Shown piece after piece: positions 51,265-60,334 of a DNA stretch of 64,000 bases (within the stretch, counting starts at the first letter, position 1; the number at the start of each line of letters is the position of its first letter). The notes under the pieces are model-generated. The model worked only from the letters and a program-made list of their open reading frames with translations, did not search any database and had not been told where the DNA came from. This stretch comes from Dyella sp. BiH032 (GTDB lineage: Bacteria > Pseudomonadota > Gammaproteobacteria > Xanthomonadales > Rhodanobacteraceae). A program made the position numbers and the translations under genes. The stretch covers positions 186,001-250,000 of the forward strand of contig NZ_CP134867.1 of the NCBI RefSeq assembly GCF_031954525.1. Reading direction: 5' to 3'.

Positions 51265-54200
51265 CTAGGCGGTGGTCTTGCGCAGCCTGGCGCTGAGCAG
51301 CGCGCGCAAGGCGGCCGGCCGCACGGGCTTGTGCAGCAGCGGATAGCCCAATAGCCGCGCACGTTGCTTCAGTTCGCTACTGCCGTCGGCGGTGATCATC
51401 GCCACGGGCGGCAGATCGCCGAGAACGCCGCGCAAGTATTGCAGCGCCTGTAGCCCGTTCATGTCGTCGGCGAGGTGGAAGTCCGCCAGGATCATGTCGA
51501 CGCCGCCCTGCCTGAGTTCCTGCTCCGCCTGCTTCAGGTCGAGCGCCACGCGGCAGTCCACGCCCCAACGCGTCAGCAGGGCGCGCATGCCGTCGAGGAT
51601 GGCCGGATCGTTGTCTAGGCACAGCACGGTCAGCGGAAGGCGCTCGACCACCACCGCGGGCTGCGTGATCGCGCGGCGACGCGGCGGCATGGCATCCACG
51701 CGCGGGACCACCACCGCGAAACGGCTGCCGCGGCCGACGCGGGAGGACAGTTCAAGGCGATGGTCCAGGATGTGCGCAATGCGATCGCAGATGGACAAGC
51801 CCAGGCCCAAGCCTTTCTCTCCCCAGGGCGAGGGCCGCTCCAGGCGCTGGAATTCATCGAAGATACGCGCGCGCTGTTCTTCCGCGATGCCCGGTCCGGT
51901 GTCCCACACCTCGATGCGCACCTCCTTGCCGATGCGCCGCGCGCCGACGAGGACGCCGCCGCGCTGGGTGTAGCGCAGCGCGTTGGAGACGAAGTTCTGC
52001 AGGATCCGGCGCAGCAGCTGCGGATCGCTGCGGACGGCGAGGCGGGTGTTCACGATGCGGAATTGCAGGCCGCGCTGTTCCGCGATCACGGCGAACTGGG
52101 CCTTGAGCGAGTCGAACAGGTCGGCGACAGCGAAGCTGCCGATGTCCGGGCGATAGCTTCCGGCGTCGAGTCGCGAGGTATCGAGCAAGGCGTCCAGCAG
52201 ATCTTCGGCGGCGCGGAAGGAGGCGTCGATGCGCTCGGCGAGTTGCGCCGAATCCGGGTCCAGGCCCGGCTGCTGGCGCAGCGCGGAGGTGAACAGGCGA
52301 GCCGCGTTCAGCGGTTGCAGCAGGTCATGGCTGGCAGCGGCGAGGAAGCGGGTCTTGGACGCATTGGCTGCTTCGGCCTCGCGTCGCGCGCGCGCCGTGG
52401 CGGCGAGTGCCTCGCTCAGTTCGGCGGTGCGCTGGCCCACGCGCTGTTCCAGCGTCTCGTTCGCTTCGATGAGCGCCTGTTCGGCGTGCTTGTAGGCGGT
52501 GACGTCGGTGTAGGTAGTGACGTATCCGCCGCCAGGCAGCGCGCGTCCGCGCATCTCGATCACGGTGCCGTCGGGGCGGATACGCTGGAACAGATGAGGC
52601 GAGCCGGCGCGCATGTAGCCGATGCGCTTGGCAACGTGTTCTTCCACTTCGCCGGGGCCACACTCGCCATGCTCGGCGTTCCAGCGGATCAGGTCGGCCA
52701 CCGGCACGCCGACATAGACCATGCCGTCGGGATAGTCGAACAGTTCCAGGTAGCGGCGGTTCCATGCCACGAGCCGCATGCCGGCGTCGACCACGCTGAT
52801 GCCCTGGGAGACGTTCTCCAGCGTGGTGGATAGCAGCTCGCGGTTGAAGCGCAGTTCCTGCGAAGCCTCGTCCATCAACGCCATGGCTTCGGCGATATCG
52901 AGGCCAGATCCGGACAGCGCGCCCATCAGGATGCGCCGGGCGCTGGCCGCGCCCACCGCGGAGGCCAGCAGGCGTTCGGTGTACTGGATGAGCGCGCGGT
53001 CGGCCGATTCGCCGGCGGTCAGGGCGCGTCCGCGCCGCTCGCCGTATTCCTCGAAGGCTCGCTGGCTGCTGCGTTCGCCGACGATGCGCTCGGCGATCGT
53101 GCGCAGGTCGGCCACCGAGACGCGTCCGCGCCAGTCGCTCGCACCGCCGCTGTCCACAGCGTAGGGCTCGATGAACATCGCCGCGTGGAGTCTTTCCTCC
53201 AGGCTGGGGCGGAAGCGCAGCGAGATGAAGACCAGGCAACCCACGTTCGCGAGCAGCGACCAGAACGTGCCATGCATGACCGGATCCCAGCCGCTGAGGT
53301 GGAACAGCGCCTGCGGCTGCAGCCAGCTCAGGCCCAGCGGACCTTCTTTCAGCCAGGACGCCATTGGATTGGTCGCGGGAATCAGCAGCGTATAGACCCA
53401 TACCCCGAAGCCGGCGAGCAGGCCGGTGGCGACACCGCGGCGGCTGGCCCCGCGCCAGTACAGCGCGGAGACGATGGCCGGCGCGAACTGTGCCACGGCG
53501 GCGAAAGCCAGCAGACCGGTCGCCGCGAGATCGGCGCTGTCCGCGACCGCGCGGTAGTAGACGTAGGCCATGCAGGCCAACGCGACGATGGCGATGCGCC
53601 GCACCAGCAGCACCAGCTGCGACAGGTCGCTGCGCTGCTCCAGGCGCAGGCGCCGGATGCGCAGCAAAGCCGGCATCACCAGGTCGTTGCTGATCATTGT
53701 CGAGAGCGCCACGGAGGACACGATCACCATGCCGGTCGCGGCCGAGAAACCGCCGATGAAGGCAAGCAGGGCCATGCCCCGATCGCCGTTCGCCAGCGGC
53801 AGGTTCAGTACCCAGGCATCCGCGATGCCGTGGCTGACTGCGGGAAGGCGCAGACCCGCGGCCACGATCGGCACGACAGCCACGCTGACGATCAGCATGT
53901 ACAACGGGAACATCCATCGTGCGCGATAGAGATCGTTGGGGTCTTCGCACTCCACGACGCCGATCTGGAACTGGCGCGGCAAGCAGAACATGGCGCAGAA
54001 CGCGAGCAGCGTCTGCGCCATGAAGCCGGGCGAAATGCCTTGGGCAAACTGCCGTACCGGCAGCTCGACGGTCGCTTGGAGTCCGGGGCCATGCCATAAC
54101 GCGTAGACCGCCAGTGCAGCGAACGCGGCCAGCTTGATCAGCGACTCCAGCGCGATCGCCAACATCATGCCGTGGTGATGTTCGGTCGCGTCGATGGTCC

Positions 54201-54738
54201 GCGTACCGAACAGTATCGAGAACGTGGCCAGCAGGATGGCGCACCACAGCGCGCTGTCGCCGAATTGCGAGCTGCCGCCGCCGAGCGCGGCGTAGGACAT
54301 GGATACGGCTTTGAACTGGAGGGCGAGGTAGGGAACGATCGCGATCACGGCGATCAGAGCCACGGCCGCCGCGAGAGCGTGCGATTTGCCGAAGCGCGCG
54401 CCGATGAAGTCGGCGATCGAGGTGATGTTGCGCTGTCGGGCAACTACGGCGAGCCGGCGCATCAGGCCGAAGCCGAAGATAAAAAGCAGCGCGGGCCCGA
54501 GGTAGATGGGCAGATAGCCGAGGCCTTCCCGCGCGGCCGTGCCGACGGCGCCGTAGAAGGTCCACGACGAACAATAGACGGCCAGGGCCAGGCTATACAC
54601 GATCGGACGCAGTTTCGGCTGCCGCGGATAGAGCGGACGGCGATCGCCCGCGTAGGCCACCACGAACAGCAGGCCCACGTAGAGCAGCGACGCGAGCAGC
54701 AGCAGCCAGCCGGCGATCAAGGGTAGTTCTCCCGTCAT
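51265..54738 (-). CDS. crbS: SLC5-transporter/histidine-kinase/receiver hybrid, CrbS-like
   Basis: The 1157-residue product starts with a sodium:solute-symporter (SLC5/PutP-like) domain of about 13 helices (1-510). A PAS domain (about 640-755; ENVSQGISVVDAGMRLVAWN), a dimerisation domain with phospho-His H804 (AAASHDLLQPLNAARL), an HATPase domain (about 905-1020; DTGPGIAEEQRARIFDEFQR and GLGLGLSI), and a terminal receiver domain (D1086 in ILADFHLAD) follow. This is the CrbS/NahK-type hybrid sensor. It converges with crbR, seven bases apart. The substrate sensed or transported by the SLC5 part is probably acetate or a related acid. Confidence 0.9.
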   Translation of the reverse strand: MTGELPLIAGWLLLLASLLYVGLLFVVAYAGDRRPLYPRQPKLRPIVYSLALAVYCSSWTFYGAVGTAAREGLGYLPIYLGPALLFIFGFGLMRRLAVVARQRNITSIADFIGARFGKSHALAAAVALIAVIAIVPYLALQFKAVSMSYAALGGGSSQFGDSALWCAILLATFSILFGTRTIDATEHHHGMMLAIALESLIKLAAFAALAVYALWHGPGLQATVELPVRQFAQGISPGFMAQTLLAFCAMFCLPRQFQIGVVECEDPNDLYRARWMFPLYMLIVSVAVVPIVAAGLRLPAVSHGIADAWVLNLPLANGDRGMALLAFIGGFSAATGMVIVSSVALSTMISNDLVMPALLRIRRLRLEQRSDLSQLVLLVRRIAIVALACMAYVYYRAVADSADLAATGLLAFAAVAQFAPAIVSALYWRGASRRGVATGLLAGFGVWVYTLLIPATNPMASWLKEGPLGLSWLQPQALFHLSGWDPVMHGTFWSLLANVGCLVFISLRFRPSLEERLHAAMFIEPYAVDSGGASDWRGRVSVADLRTIAERIVGERSSQRAFEEYGERRGRALTAGESADRALIQYTERLLASAVGAASARRILMGALSGSGLDIAEAMALMDEASQELRFNRELLSTTLENVSQGISVVDAGMRLVAWNRRYLELFDYPDGMVYVGVPVADLIRWNAEHGECGPGEVEEHVAKRIGYMRAGSPHLFQRIRPDGTVIEMRGRALPGGGYVTTYTDVTAYKHAEQALIEANETLEQRVGQRTAELSEALAATARARREAEAANASKTRFLAAASHDLLQPLNAARLFTSALRQQPGLDPDSAQLAERIDASFRAAEDLLDALLDTSRLDAGSYRPDIGSFAVADLFDSLKAQFAVIAEQRGLQFRIVNTRLAVRSDPQLLRRILQNFVSNALRYTQRGGVLVGARRIGKEVRIEVWDTGPGIAEEQRARIFDEFQRLERPSPWGEKGLGLGLSICDRIAHILDHRLELSSRVGRGSRFAVVVPRVDAMPPRRRAITQPAVVVERLPLTVLCLDNDPAILDGMRALLTRWGVDCRVALDLKQAEQELRQGGVDMILADFHLADDMNGLQALQYLRGVLGDLPPVAMITADGSSELKQRARLLGYPLLHKPVRPAALRALLSARLRKTTA

Positions 54739-54829
54739 GGGCACTCCGTCGCCTCTAGTGCACGCAAGCGGGCGGCCATGGGCCTGTCTGCCGCTTGTTC
54801 CATCCCCGTCCGGCCGGCACCATGCGCGC

Positions 54830-55477
54830 ATGACGACGACGCACGGCCAGGTGCCAGCGAAAGTAGCAGAGCACCTGCGCGATGACGAGATACACGTATG
54901 GCGGATGGCTTACGACCACCACCAGGGGCGGTCGCCATTCCGGGTATTGCTGGCCGCCTACGTGGGGTGCCCGGTCGAGCAAGTGCAGCTGGAGTCCGGC
55001 GAGTTCGGTCGTCCGCGACTGGTCGGCGCCGGCGCCGGAGGATTGCATTTCAACTGGTCGCACAGTGGCGACAGGGCCTTGTTCGCCGTGGCGCGGGGCG
55101 TCGAGCCTGGCGTGGATCTCGAGCGCCTTCGCCCCAGGCCGCGCGCGCTGGCCATCGCGGAGCGGTATTTCAGTCACCAAGAGGCGGCAGCGCTGGCGGC
55201 GCTTGCCCCGGAACGGAGAGACACCGCCTTCCTGCAGCTATGGACCGCCAAGGAGGCGGTGCTGAAGGCAACAGGGCGCGGGCTCGCGTTCGGCCTGCAT
55301 CGCCTGCATATCGAGCACGCAGAGGAACGATTGGCTCTGCGCTTCCTGGATGGCGAGCTGCCAGCGGACTGGCAACTGCATCGCCTCGAGGTCGATGCGT
55401 GGCACGTGGGAAGCCTGGCATGGCGCGGCGGGCCACGGACCATTCGCTTGCGGACACTTGCTCCCGCCGCCGGTTAA
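54830..55477 (+). CDS. 4'-phosphopantetheinyl transferase superfamily protein (Sfp type)
   Basis: The 215-residue product transfers the phosphopantetheine arm of CoA onto carrier proteins. The Sfp hallmarks are visible: FNWSHSGDRALFA, the Mg-binding GVDLERLRPR, and the WxxKEAxxK motif in LQLWTAKEAVLKATGRGL. The size matches a single-domain Sfp/Gsp enzyme. The ATG at 54830 is used; the upstream frame overlaps crbS. It probably serves a polyketide or nonribosomal peptide system or a fatty-acid acyl carrier protein encoded elsewhere; none is in the window. Confidence 0.9.
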   Translation: MTTTHGQVPAKVAEHLRDDEIHVWRMAYDHHQGRSPFRVLLAAYVGCPVEQVQLESGEFGRPRLVGAGAGGLHFNWSHSGDRALFAVARGVEPGVDLERLRPRPRALAIAERYFSHQEAAALAALAPERRDTAFLQLWTAKEAVLKATGRGLAFGLHRLHIEHAEERLALRFLDGELPADWQLHRLEVDAWHVGSLAWRGGPRTIRLRTLAPAAG

Positions 55478-55561
55478 GCGCAATGTTGCCGGTCCCATTC
55501 CCAGCGGGATGCCGGGTTGTCGTGGTCCCGCAGGGCTTTCCTTTGGCGAGCCGACGTACCC

Positions 55562-56311
55562 ATGACCCTGCTTAGCGTCAACCTCAACAAGATCGCCGTG
55601 CTGCGCAATTCCCGTGGCGGCGACGAGCCCAGCATGATTCGCGCCGCGCAGACCTGCATCGAAGCCGGATGCGGCGGCATCACGGTGCATCCGCGTCCCG
55701 ACCAGCGACATGTGCGACCGGACGACGTGCGCGCGTTGGCGGCGTTATTGCGCGGGCGGGTCGAGTACAACATCGAGGGCAATCCGTTCGCCGGTGCTCG
55801 CGGTACGTATCCAGGGCTGATCGAGCTGGCACGTGAAGTGAAACCTACCCAAGTCACCCTGGTACCGGACAGCGATAGTCAGATCACTTCCGACCATGGG
55901 TTCGATCCGCAGGATCAGCGAGATCTCGACAAGCTGCGCCCGCTTGTGTTCAAGCTGCGCGAACTAGGTTGTCGGGTGAGCGTGTTCGTCGATGCGGGTT
56001 CAAGTGCCTTTGAAAACCTGGCCGCGATCGGTGTGCAGCGCATCGAGATCTACACCGGGCCTTATGCACATGCGTTCGCCGAAGGCGATGCGCACGGCAT
56101 GCTGGAGTTGTGTGCGGAAACCGCACGGCGTGCGCAGCAGGCGGGCCTTGCGGTCAACGCTGGTCACGACCTGAGTCAGGCCAATCTCGGCGCTTTCCAC
56201 GCTGCGATTCCGGGGCTTGCCGAGGTGTCGATCGGTCATGCCTTGATCGGCGAGGCCTTATACGAAGGCTTGGCGAACACTGTCAGGAATTATCTGCAGA
56301 TTCTGCGTTGA
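55562..56311 (+). CDS. pdxJ: Pyridoxine 5'-phosphate synthase
   Basis: The 249-residue product condenses 1-deoxyxylulose-5-phosphate with 3-amino-2-oxopropyl phosphate to pyridoxine phosphate, the last ring-closing step of the DXP-dependent B6 pathway. It has the TIM-barrel motifs [58 protein letters not shown] and AVNAGHDL. The ATG at 55562 gives the usual PdxJ length. It ends in a terminator and is convergent with the exbD genes, an order I recall from Xanthomonas chromosomes. Confidence 0.97.
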   Translation: MTLLSVNLNKIAVLRNSRGGDEPSMIRAAQTCIEAGCGGITVHPRPDQRHVRPDDVRALAALLRGRVEYNIEGNPFAGARGTYPGLIELAREVKPTQVTLVPDSDSQITSDHGFDPQDQRDLDKLRPLVFKLRELGCRVSVFVDAGSSAFENLAAIGVQRIEIYTGPYAHAFAEGDAHGMLELCAETARRAQQAGLAVNAGHDLSQANLGAFHAAIPGLAEVSIGHALIGEALYEGLANTVRNYLQILR

Positions 56312-56339
56312 CGTTGGATTCCCGTGTCGCTTGAGGGGC

Positions 56340-56368
56340 CGCTGCGCGCGATGCGCAGCGTTTCCTTT
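56340..56368 (+). terminator. Terminator after pdxJ
   Basis: CGCTGCGC (56340-56347) pairs with GCGCAGCG (56353-56360) around GCGAT, followed by TTTCCTTT (56361-56368). It starts 29 bases after the pdxJ stop. Confidence 0.75.
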
Positions 56369-56389
56369 ATGGACGTCTGGACGTCCATA
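56368..56389. promoter_or_regulatory. Palindrome TATGGACGT-ctgg-ACGTCCATA
   Basis: Perfect 9-base arms flank CTGG. It also reads as two adjacent GGACGTC-like eight-mers. A related perfect palindrome, ATGGACGTCCAT, lies at 58993-59004, on the other side of the tonB operon. Function unknown; the rest of 56390-56470 shows no gene. Confidence 0.4.
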
Positions 56390-56470
56390 GAGCTGTTGCC
56401 CTCGGGGATTCCCGCAGCAATGCTGCCGTGAAGGCGAACGACTGATCTGCGGGCGTCGAGCCCATCGCCC

Positions 56471-56496
56471 AAAAAAAACCCCCGCCGAAGCGGGGG
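56471..56496 (-). terminator. Terminator of the tonB-exbBDD operon
   Basis: Read on the minus strand, CCCCCGC-TTCG-GCGGGGG is followed by TTTTTTTT. The T run corresponds to the A run at 56471-56478 and the stem to 56479-56496. It lies about 35 bases beyond the last exbD stop and is a textbook Rho-independent terminator with a UUCG loop. Confidence 0.93.
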
Positions 56497-56530
56497 TCTC
56501 ATGGGTAGTGTTACTGGATCCGTCGCCGGA

Positions 56531-56938
56531 TCACTGTCCTTCCGTAAAGCCGATCTTGGTAAGGCCGTAGCTCTTGGCAGCAGCCAGGACTCGGGCCACG
56601 TGCTCGTAAGCCACGCCGTCATCCGCATTGATCTGCAGCTCGGGCTGGTTGGACTGGCTGGCGATCACCGCGATCTGGGCACGCAGGCCCAGTTCGTCGA
56701 CCGGCGTATCGTTCCAGTACAACGCGCCCGACTGGTCGATCTTCAGACGGATCGGATCCGGCGGGTTTTCCGGCTGAACCACGTTCGGGTTCGGCTGCGG
56801 AAGGTCGATCTTCACTTTGTGCGTCAGGATGGGCGCCGTGATCATGAAGATGATCAGGAGCACCAGCATCACGTCGACCAGCGGCGTGACGTTGATGTCA
56901 GCCATCGGCCCCTTGCCGCTGCCACTACTGAAAGCCAT
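56531..56938 (-). CDS. exbD2: ExbD-family biopolymer transport protein (second exbD)
   Basis: The 135-residue product has a short cytoplasmic start, one membrane helix (about 18-38) with the essential aspartate in DINVTPLVDVMLVLLIIFMI, and a periplasmic domain. It forms the proton channel and stator of the TonB complex with ExbB. It is five bases downstream of a first exbD gene. Two exbD genes after exbB is a known Xanthomonas arrangement, where the second copy is needed only for some functions. Confidence 0.92.
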   Translation of the reverse strand: MAFSSGSGKGPMADINVTPLVDVMLVLLIIFMITAPILTHKVKIDLPQPNPNVVQPENPPDPIRLKIDQSGALYWNDTPVDELGLRAQIAVIASQSNQPELQINADDGVAYEHVARVLAAAKSYGLTKIGFTEGQ

Positions 56939-56943
56939 GACTC

Positions 56944-57357
56944 TTACTCCTTGCCGGTCGTAATGAAACCGACATGGACCATGCCCTGCTCCTTGGCGCT
57001 GCCAAGGACCTTACGCACGATCTTGTACTCCGTCGTCTTGTCCGCGCGGATCTGGAGTTCGGGCTGCGGCGACTTCGCCGCCGCAACCGCGAACTGAGCC
57101 TTCAGCTCGGCTTCCGTGACCTCGACATCGTTGAGGTACATGGTGCCGTCAGGCTTGATGGCCAGATCCATGGGTTCGACCGGTTCCGTATCCGTAACCT
57201 TCGGATTCGCGGTCGGCAGTTCAACGGTGATCCGGTGGGACATCAGAGGCGCGGTGATCATGAAGATGATCAGCAGCACCAGCATCACGTCGACGAGCGG
57301 CGTGACGTTGATTTCCGACATCGGACCGCCGGAACTGTCTCCAGTGCTCATCGCCAT
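56944..57357 (-). CDS. exbD1: ExbD-family biopolymer transport protein (first exbD)
   Basis: The 137-residue product shares EINVTPLVDVMLVLLIIFMI, including the membrane aspartate, with the second ExbD. The periplasmic domains differ (IRADKTTEYKIVRKVLGSAK here, INADDGVAYEHVARVLAAAK there). It is 11 bases after exbB and 5 bases before exbD2, so all are cotranscribed. It acts in coupling the proton-motive force to TonB. Confidence 0.93.
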   Translation of the reverse strand: MAMSTGDSSGGPMSEINVTPLVDVMLVLLIIFMITAPLMSHRITVELPTANPKVTDTEPVEPMDLAIKPDGTMYLNDVEVTEAELKAQFAVAAAKSPQPELQIRADKTTEYKIVRKVLGSAKEQGMVHVGFITTGKE

Positions 57358-57368
57358 GGGTCAATCCC

Positions 57369-58121
57369 TCACTTGCCTTCGACGCGAGCGCCGGTGGCGA
57401 AGAAGTCGTGCAGGTCGTGCGCGAACTCGTCGAACTGAGCGTAGGTCAGGCGGTTGGAGCGGTTGAAGAAGTTGTAGGCGAGCACCGCCGGGATCGCGGT
57501 GAACAGACCGAACGCGGTCATGATCAGCGCCTCACCCACCGGACCGGCCACCGCTTCCATCGAAGCGTTACCCGACGCCGAGATCTTGATCAGCGCGTGG
57601 TAGATGCCCCACACGGTACCGAGCAGACCGATGAACGGAGCCGAGGAACCGACCGTGGCGAGCAGGGTCAGGCCGCCTTCGAGACGCAGGCTCTCGCGAG
57701 CCACGGCCTGGCGCAGGGCGCGATCGATGAACTCGGAGCGGCTCAGCGACTCGGCCAGGCGACCACCGCCAGCCGAAGCCTGCTGGTGGTGAGCCACCGC
57801 GGAAGCGGCGTCCAGAGCGATCTTCGAGAAGGGTTCGCCCTTGGGCTGGGCTTCCAGCTCGCGGATGGCGTCCTGGGTGGAGCCATTGTTCCAGAAGCCG
57901 TTGATCACCTTGTCGGCGCGGCTACGGACCATCGCGTTGCGAATGGCGTTGGCAATGATGAAGTACCAGGAGGCGAAGGACATGACCACCAGCACCACGA
58001 ACACGATCCAGCCAAGGAAATCGAAGTTGTGGATCAGGTGGTCGAAGCCCATCGACTTCATGGCTTCGGCGTTGGTGGTACCGCCCGCAGCCGGGGTCGG
58101 AGAAGGAGTCTGTTGGAACAT
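57369..58121 (-). CDS. exbB: ExbB/TolQ-family proton channel protein
   Basis: The 250-residue product belongs to the MotA/TolQ/ExbB family. It has a first helix (about 33-56; WIVFVVLVVMSFASWYFIIA) and the conserved second and third helices (TLLATVGSSAPFIGLLGTVW and ALIMTAFGLFTAIPAVLAYN). It assembles as a pentamer around ExbD to power TonB. The N-terminus is glutamine/proline-rich and carries the run SPTPAAGGTTNAE. The gene is 49 bases after tonB. Confidence 0.94.
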   Translation of the reverse strand: MFQQTPSPTPAAGGTTNAEAMKSMGFDHLIHNFDFLGWIVFVVLVVMSFASWYFIIANAIRNAMVRSRADKVINGFWNNGSTQDAIRELEAQPKGEPFSKIALDAASAVAHHQQASAGGGRLAESLSRSEFIDRALRQAVARESLRLEGGLTLLATVGSSAPFIGLLGTVWGIYHALIKISASGNASMEAVAGPVGEALIMTAFGLFTAIPAVLAYNFFNRSNRLTYAQFDEFAHDLHDFFATGARVEGK

Positions 58122-58170
58122 AACGCTACCCTTGGAAAGTCAAGCGTGAACTGGCGACCGTAACTTGTGG

Positions 58171-58830
58171 TTACAGCTGATTGAGGTTGAAGTTGACCGG
58201 AACGCGGACGTAACCCTCGGTCTTCTGTCCGTTCCTGATGTTCGGATTGAAGCGCCACTTACGTGCCGTTTCAACCGCGGCCTGATCCAGCTCACGGTAA
58301 CCGCTGGACGTTTCCACCTTGATGTCCTTGGGCGTGCCATCCACGCCGACCAGAATCATCAGAGTGACCGTGCCCTCGTGACGCTGGCGAATCGCCTGCG
58401 GCGGATACTTGGGCTGAATACGGCTGTTGTAGCTGATGTCCTGGCTGGCGCTGATGTCCGCAGGCGGAGCCGGGGGAGCAGGCGGAGCCGGCGGCGGAGC
58501 CGGGATCGGATTCGTCGTCGCTTCTTCGACAGCCGGCGGCGGAGCCGGCGGCGGCGGTGTCGGCGGCGGCTTGACCTGCTGGATGATTTTCGGCGGCGGC
58601 TGCTTCGGCGGTTCCGGCGGCGGCGGCGGCGGGGGAGGCGGCGGCGGCGGCGGCTCGATGAAGTTCACCTGGACGATGCGTTCCTTCTTCTGCTGATCCT
58701 GCTTCGGCGGGGCCATCGGCGCCACCAGCAACAGGAACGCGAACGCGTGCAGCGCGATGGCAACAGCCAGCGCCCAGGTACGCCTCCAATTGAACGGCCC
58801 TTGGCCGGTTGCTTCGTTACTTGAGGCCAT
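58171..58830 (-). CDS. tonB: TonB energy-transducing protein
   Basis: The 219-residue product has one N-terminal membrane helix (about 17-41), a long proline-rich periplasmic spacer (about 58-130), and a TonB C-terminal domain (about 140-219; PKYPPQAIRQRHEGTVTLMI, VETARKWRFNPN). It transmits ExbBD energy to TonB-dependent outer-membrane receptors. The spacer contains a run of 13 prolines (codons at 58615-58653) written mostly with one codon. No Fur box is evident in the 214 bases before it. Confidence 0.95.
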   Translation of the reverse strand: MASSNEATGQGPFNWRRTWALAVAIALHAFAFLLLVAPMAPPKQDQQKKERIVQVNFIEPPPPPPPPPPPPPEPPKQPPPKIIQQVKPPPTPPPPAPPPAVEEATTNPIPAPPPAPPAPPAPPADISASQDISYNSRIQPKYPPQAIRQRHEGTVTLMILVGVDGTPKDIKVETSSGYRELDQAAVETARKWRFNPNIRNGQKTEGYVRVPVNFNLNQL

Positions 58831-58976
58831 CTGTCACTAATCTGAAGCTAGACAATCGGTGAGACGTGGTCACGACACTTGGCGGCAAGTTGCCTCCACG
58901 AAGGACGACATTTGCCACTGGACACGAACACGGGAAGGTTTTCAACGGTACACCAGCACATGGCGTTTGTATAGCA

Positions 58977-59017
58977 TCTGAGGGGCAGATAAATGGACGT
59001 CCATCCGCCCCTTCAGA
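58977..59017. promoter_or_regulatory. Nested hairpin with ATGGACGTCCAT core upstream of tonB
   Basis: TCTGAGGGGC (58977-58986) pairs, with one bulged A, with GCCCCTTCAGA (59007-59017). The loop holds the perfect palindrome ATGGACGTCCAT (58993-59004). It lies 27 bases after the TPR gene stop and about 150 bases before tonB. It may end the TPR transcript or bind a regulator of the tonB operon. The rest of 58831-58976 shows no gene. Confidence 0.45.
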
Positions 59018-59044
59018 CAGCACTTGAAAACGCCGCGGCTGAAC

Positions 59045-60334
59045 TTACTTGCCGGCTCCTGCCGTCTTCAGCCACGCCTTCGCTTTGTCGGCCGTGGCAG
59101 GGTCCTGTGCGGCTTTCTGCATGGCCGCGATCGCTCCCTGCTTGTCCTTGAGTCCGCGGCACGCTTCGGCGAGCAGCATGTAGGCCGTGCCCTTGTGCTG
59201 GACGCCCTTGTCGATGCCCTGCTGGATCAGCGTCTTCGCCTCGGCGTTCTTGCCCTCGCTGATGAGCAGCTGGCCCGCGCGGATGGCGGCTTCGCCATCG
59301 CTCGCCTTGCCCATCGCCTTCTTGTAGGCATTGATAGCGTCGGACGGCTTGTCGGCCACGTAAGACGCGTCGCCGAGAAGCTTCAGATTGTCGTAGCTGT
59401 CGGTCACGACGCCCTTGCTCATGCCCTCGTTGAGGGTGGCGACCGCCTTGGCGGCGTTGGGCTTCGGATCGCTGCTGTCCTGGCCGGTGACCAGATACAG
59501 CTTGGCGAGATTGACGTAGTCCTTCTCGCTCTTGAACGCGCCGGCGGCCTTCGACTTCTCCATCAGCTGGATCGCTTCCGGATACTTCTGCGACTGCATC
59601 AGCACGGCCACGGCGTTGTTGAGCGCGGTGGAATCGTTCGGATTGGCGGCGAGCTGCTGCTGGGCGAGCTGCGCGGCCTGGTCGCCCTGGCCGGATTCGG
59701 CGTAGCTGGCCATCAGGATCTGGTTCCAGCTGTCGTTCGGCTTGTCGGTCAGCGACTGCGCCTTCTTGATTGCCGCGATGGCCTGCGGGTACTTCTCGAG
59801 GCGGTAGTAGGCATTGCCTTCGAGCGCATACGACTCGGCCGTTTCTTTCTTGCCTTCGGTGCGCCACTTCTCGATCGTGTCGATCGCCGGCTGGTACTGC
59901 TCGTCGGCCAGGTAGAACTGGGCGAGCATGTATTGCAGCTGGAAGTAGGTGTCGTTCGGCAGCACGCCGATGTCGAGCGAGCGCTTGAGCAGATCGATGG
60001 CGCCCTTCACGTCCTGCTCGTTGTAATGCAGGTTGGCCAAGCCCTGCAGGGCCAGCGCCTGGGCGTACTTGCTCTTGCTGCTGTCGACGATGGGCTGGAG
60101 GATCTGCTCGGCCTTCGCCTTGTCCTGCGCGTTGACTGCGTCGAGGCCTTCGTTCAGTGCCTTCTGATCCTTTTCGCTGGTGAGGTCCAGCTTCGGCTCG
60201 GTACGCGTCGCATTGGGGTACAGCGCTTCCTTCTTGTCCTTGGAGTTGCTGTCCTTCGCGATGACCGGGCTGCTCGCCAAGGTCAGCGCAAGCGCCGCAC
60301 CGGCAAGCATCTTGATCAGGGGAACGTGCTTCAT
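59045..60334 (-). CDS. Exported tetratricopeptide-repeat protein
   Basis: The 429-residue product has a signal peptide (MKHVPLIKMLAGAALALTLA, cleaved near SPVIA). A superhelix of TPR-like repeats runs from about residue 45 to the end, for example YAQALALQGLANLHYNEQDV, YFQLQYMLAQFYLADEQYQP and AESYALEGNAYYRLEKYPQA. The start at 60334 has GAGGA five bases upstream; 60346 and 60382 are alternatives. It sits between gyrB and tonB; as I recall, Xanthomonas also has extra ORFs at this position. It may scaffold envelope complexes. The role is unknown. Confidence 0.85.
   Translation of the reverse strand: MKHVPLIKMLAGAALALTLASSPVIAKDSNSKDKKEALYPNATRTEPKLDLTSEKDQKALNEGLDAVNAQDKAKAEQILQPIVDSSKSKYAQALALQGLANLHYNEQDVKGAIDLLKRSLDIGVLPNDTYFQLQYMLAQFYLADEQYQPAIDTIEKWRTEGKKETAESYALEGNAYYRLEKYPQAIAAIKKAQSLTDKPNDSWNQILMASYAESGQGDQAAQLAQQQLAANPNDSTALNNAVAVLMQSQKYPEAIQLMEKSKAAGAFKSEKDYVNLAKLYLVTGQDSSDPKPNAAKAVATLNEGMSKGVVTDSYDNLKLLGDASYVADKPSDAINAYKKAMGKASDGEAAIRAGQLLISEGKNAEAKTLIQQGIDKGVQHKGTAYMLLAEACRGLKDKQGAIAAMQKAAQDPATADKAKAWLKTAGAGK

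Noticed and set aside
56368..56389. MetJ-type operator (tandem AGACGTCT-like boxes)
   Set aside because: The match is only 13 of 16, no methionine gene is adjacent, and MetJ is to my knowledge not typical of Xanthomonadales. Kept only as an unexplained palindrome.
58831..59044. Fur box for tonB
   Set aside because: No sequence resembling GATAATGATTATC was found in the region upstream of tonB, although iron control would be expected.
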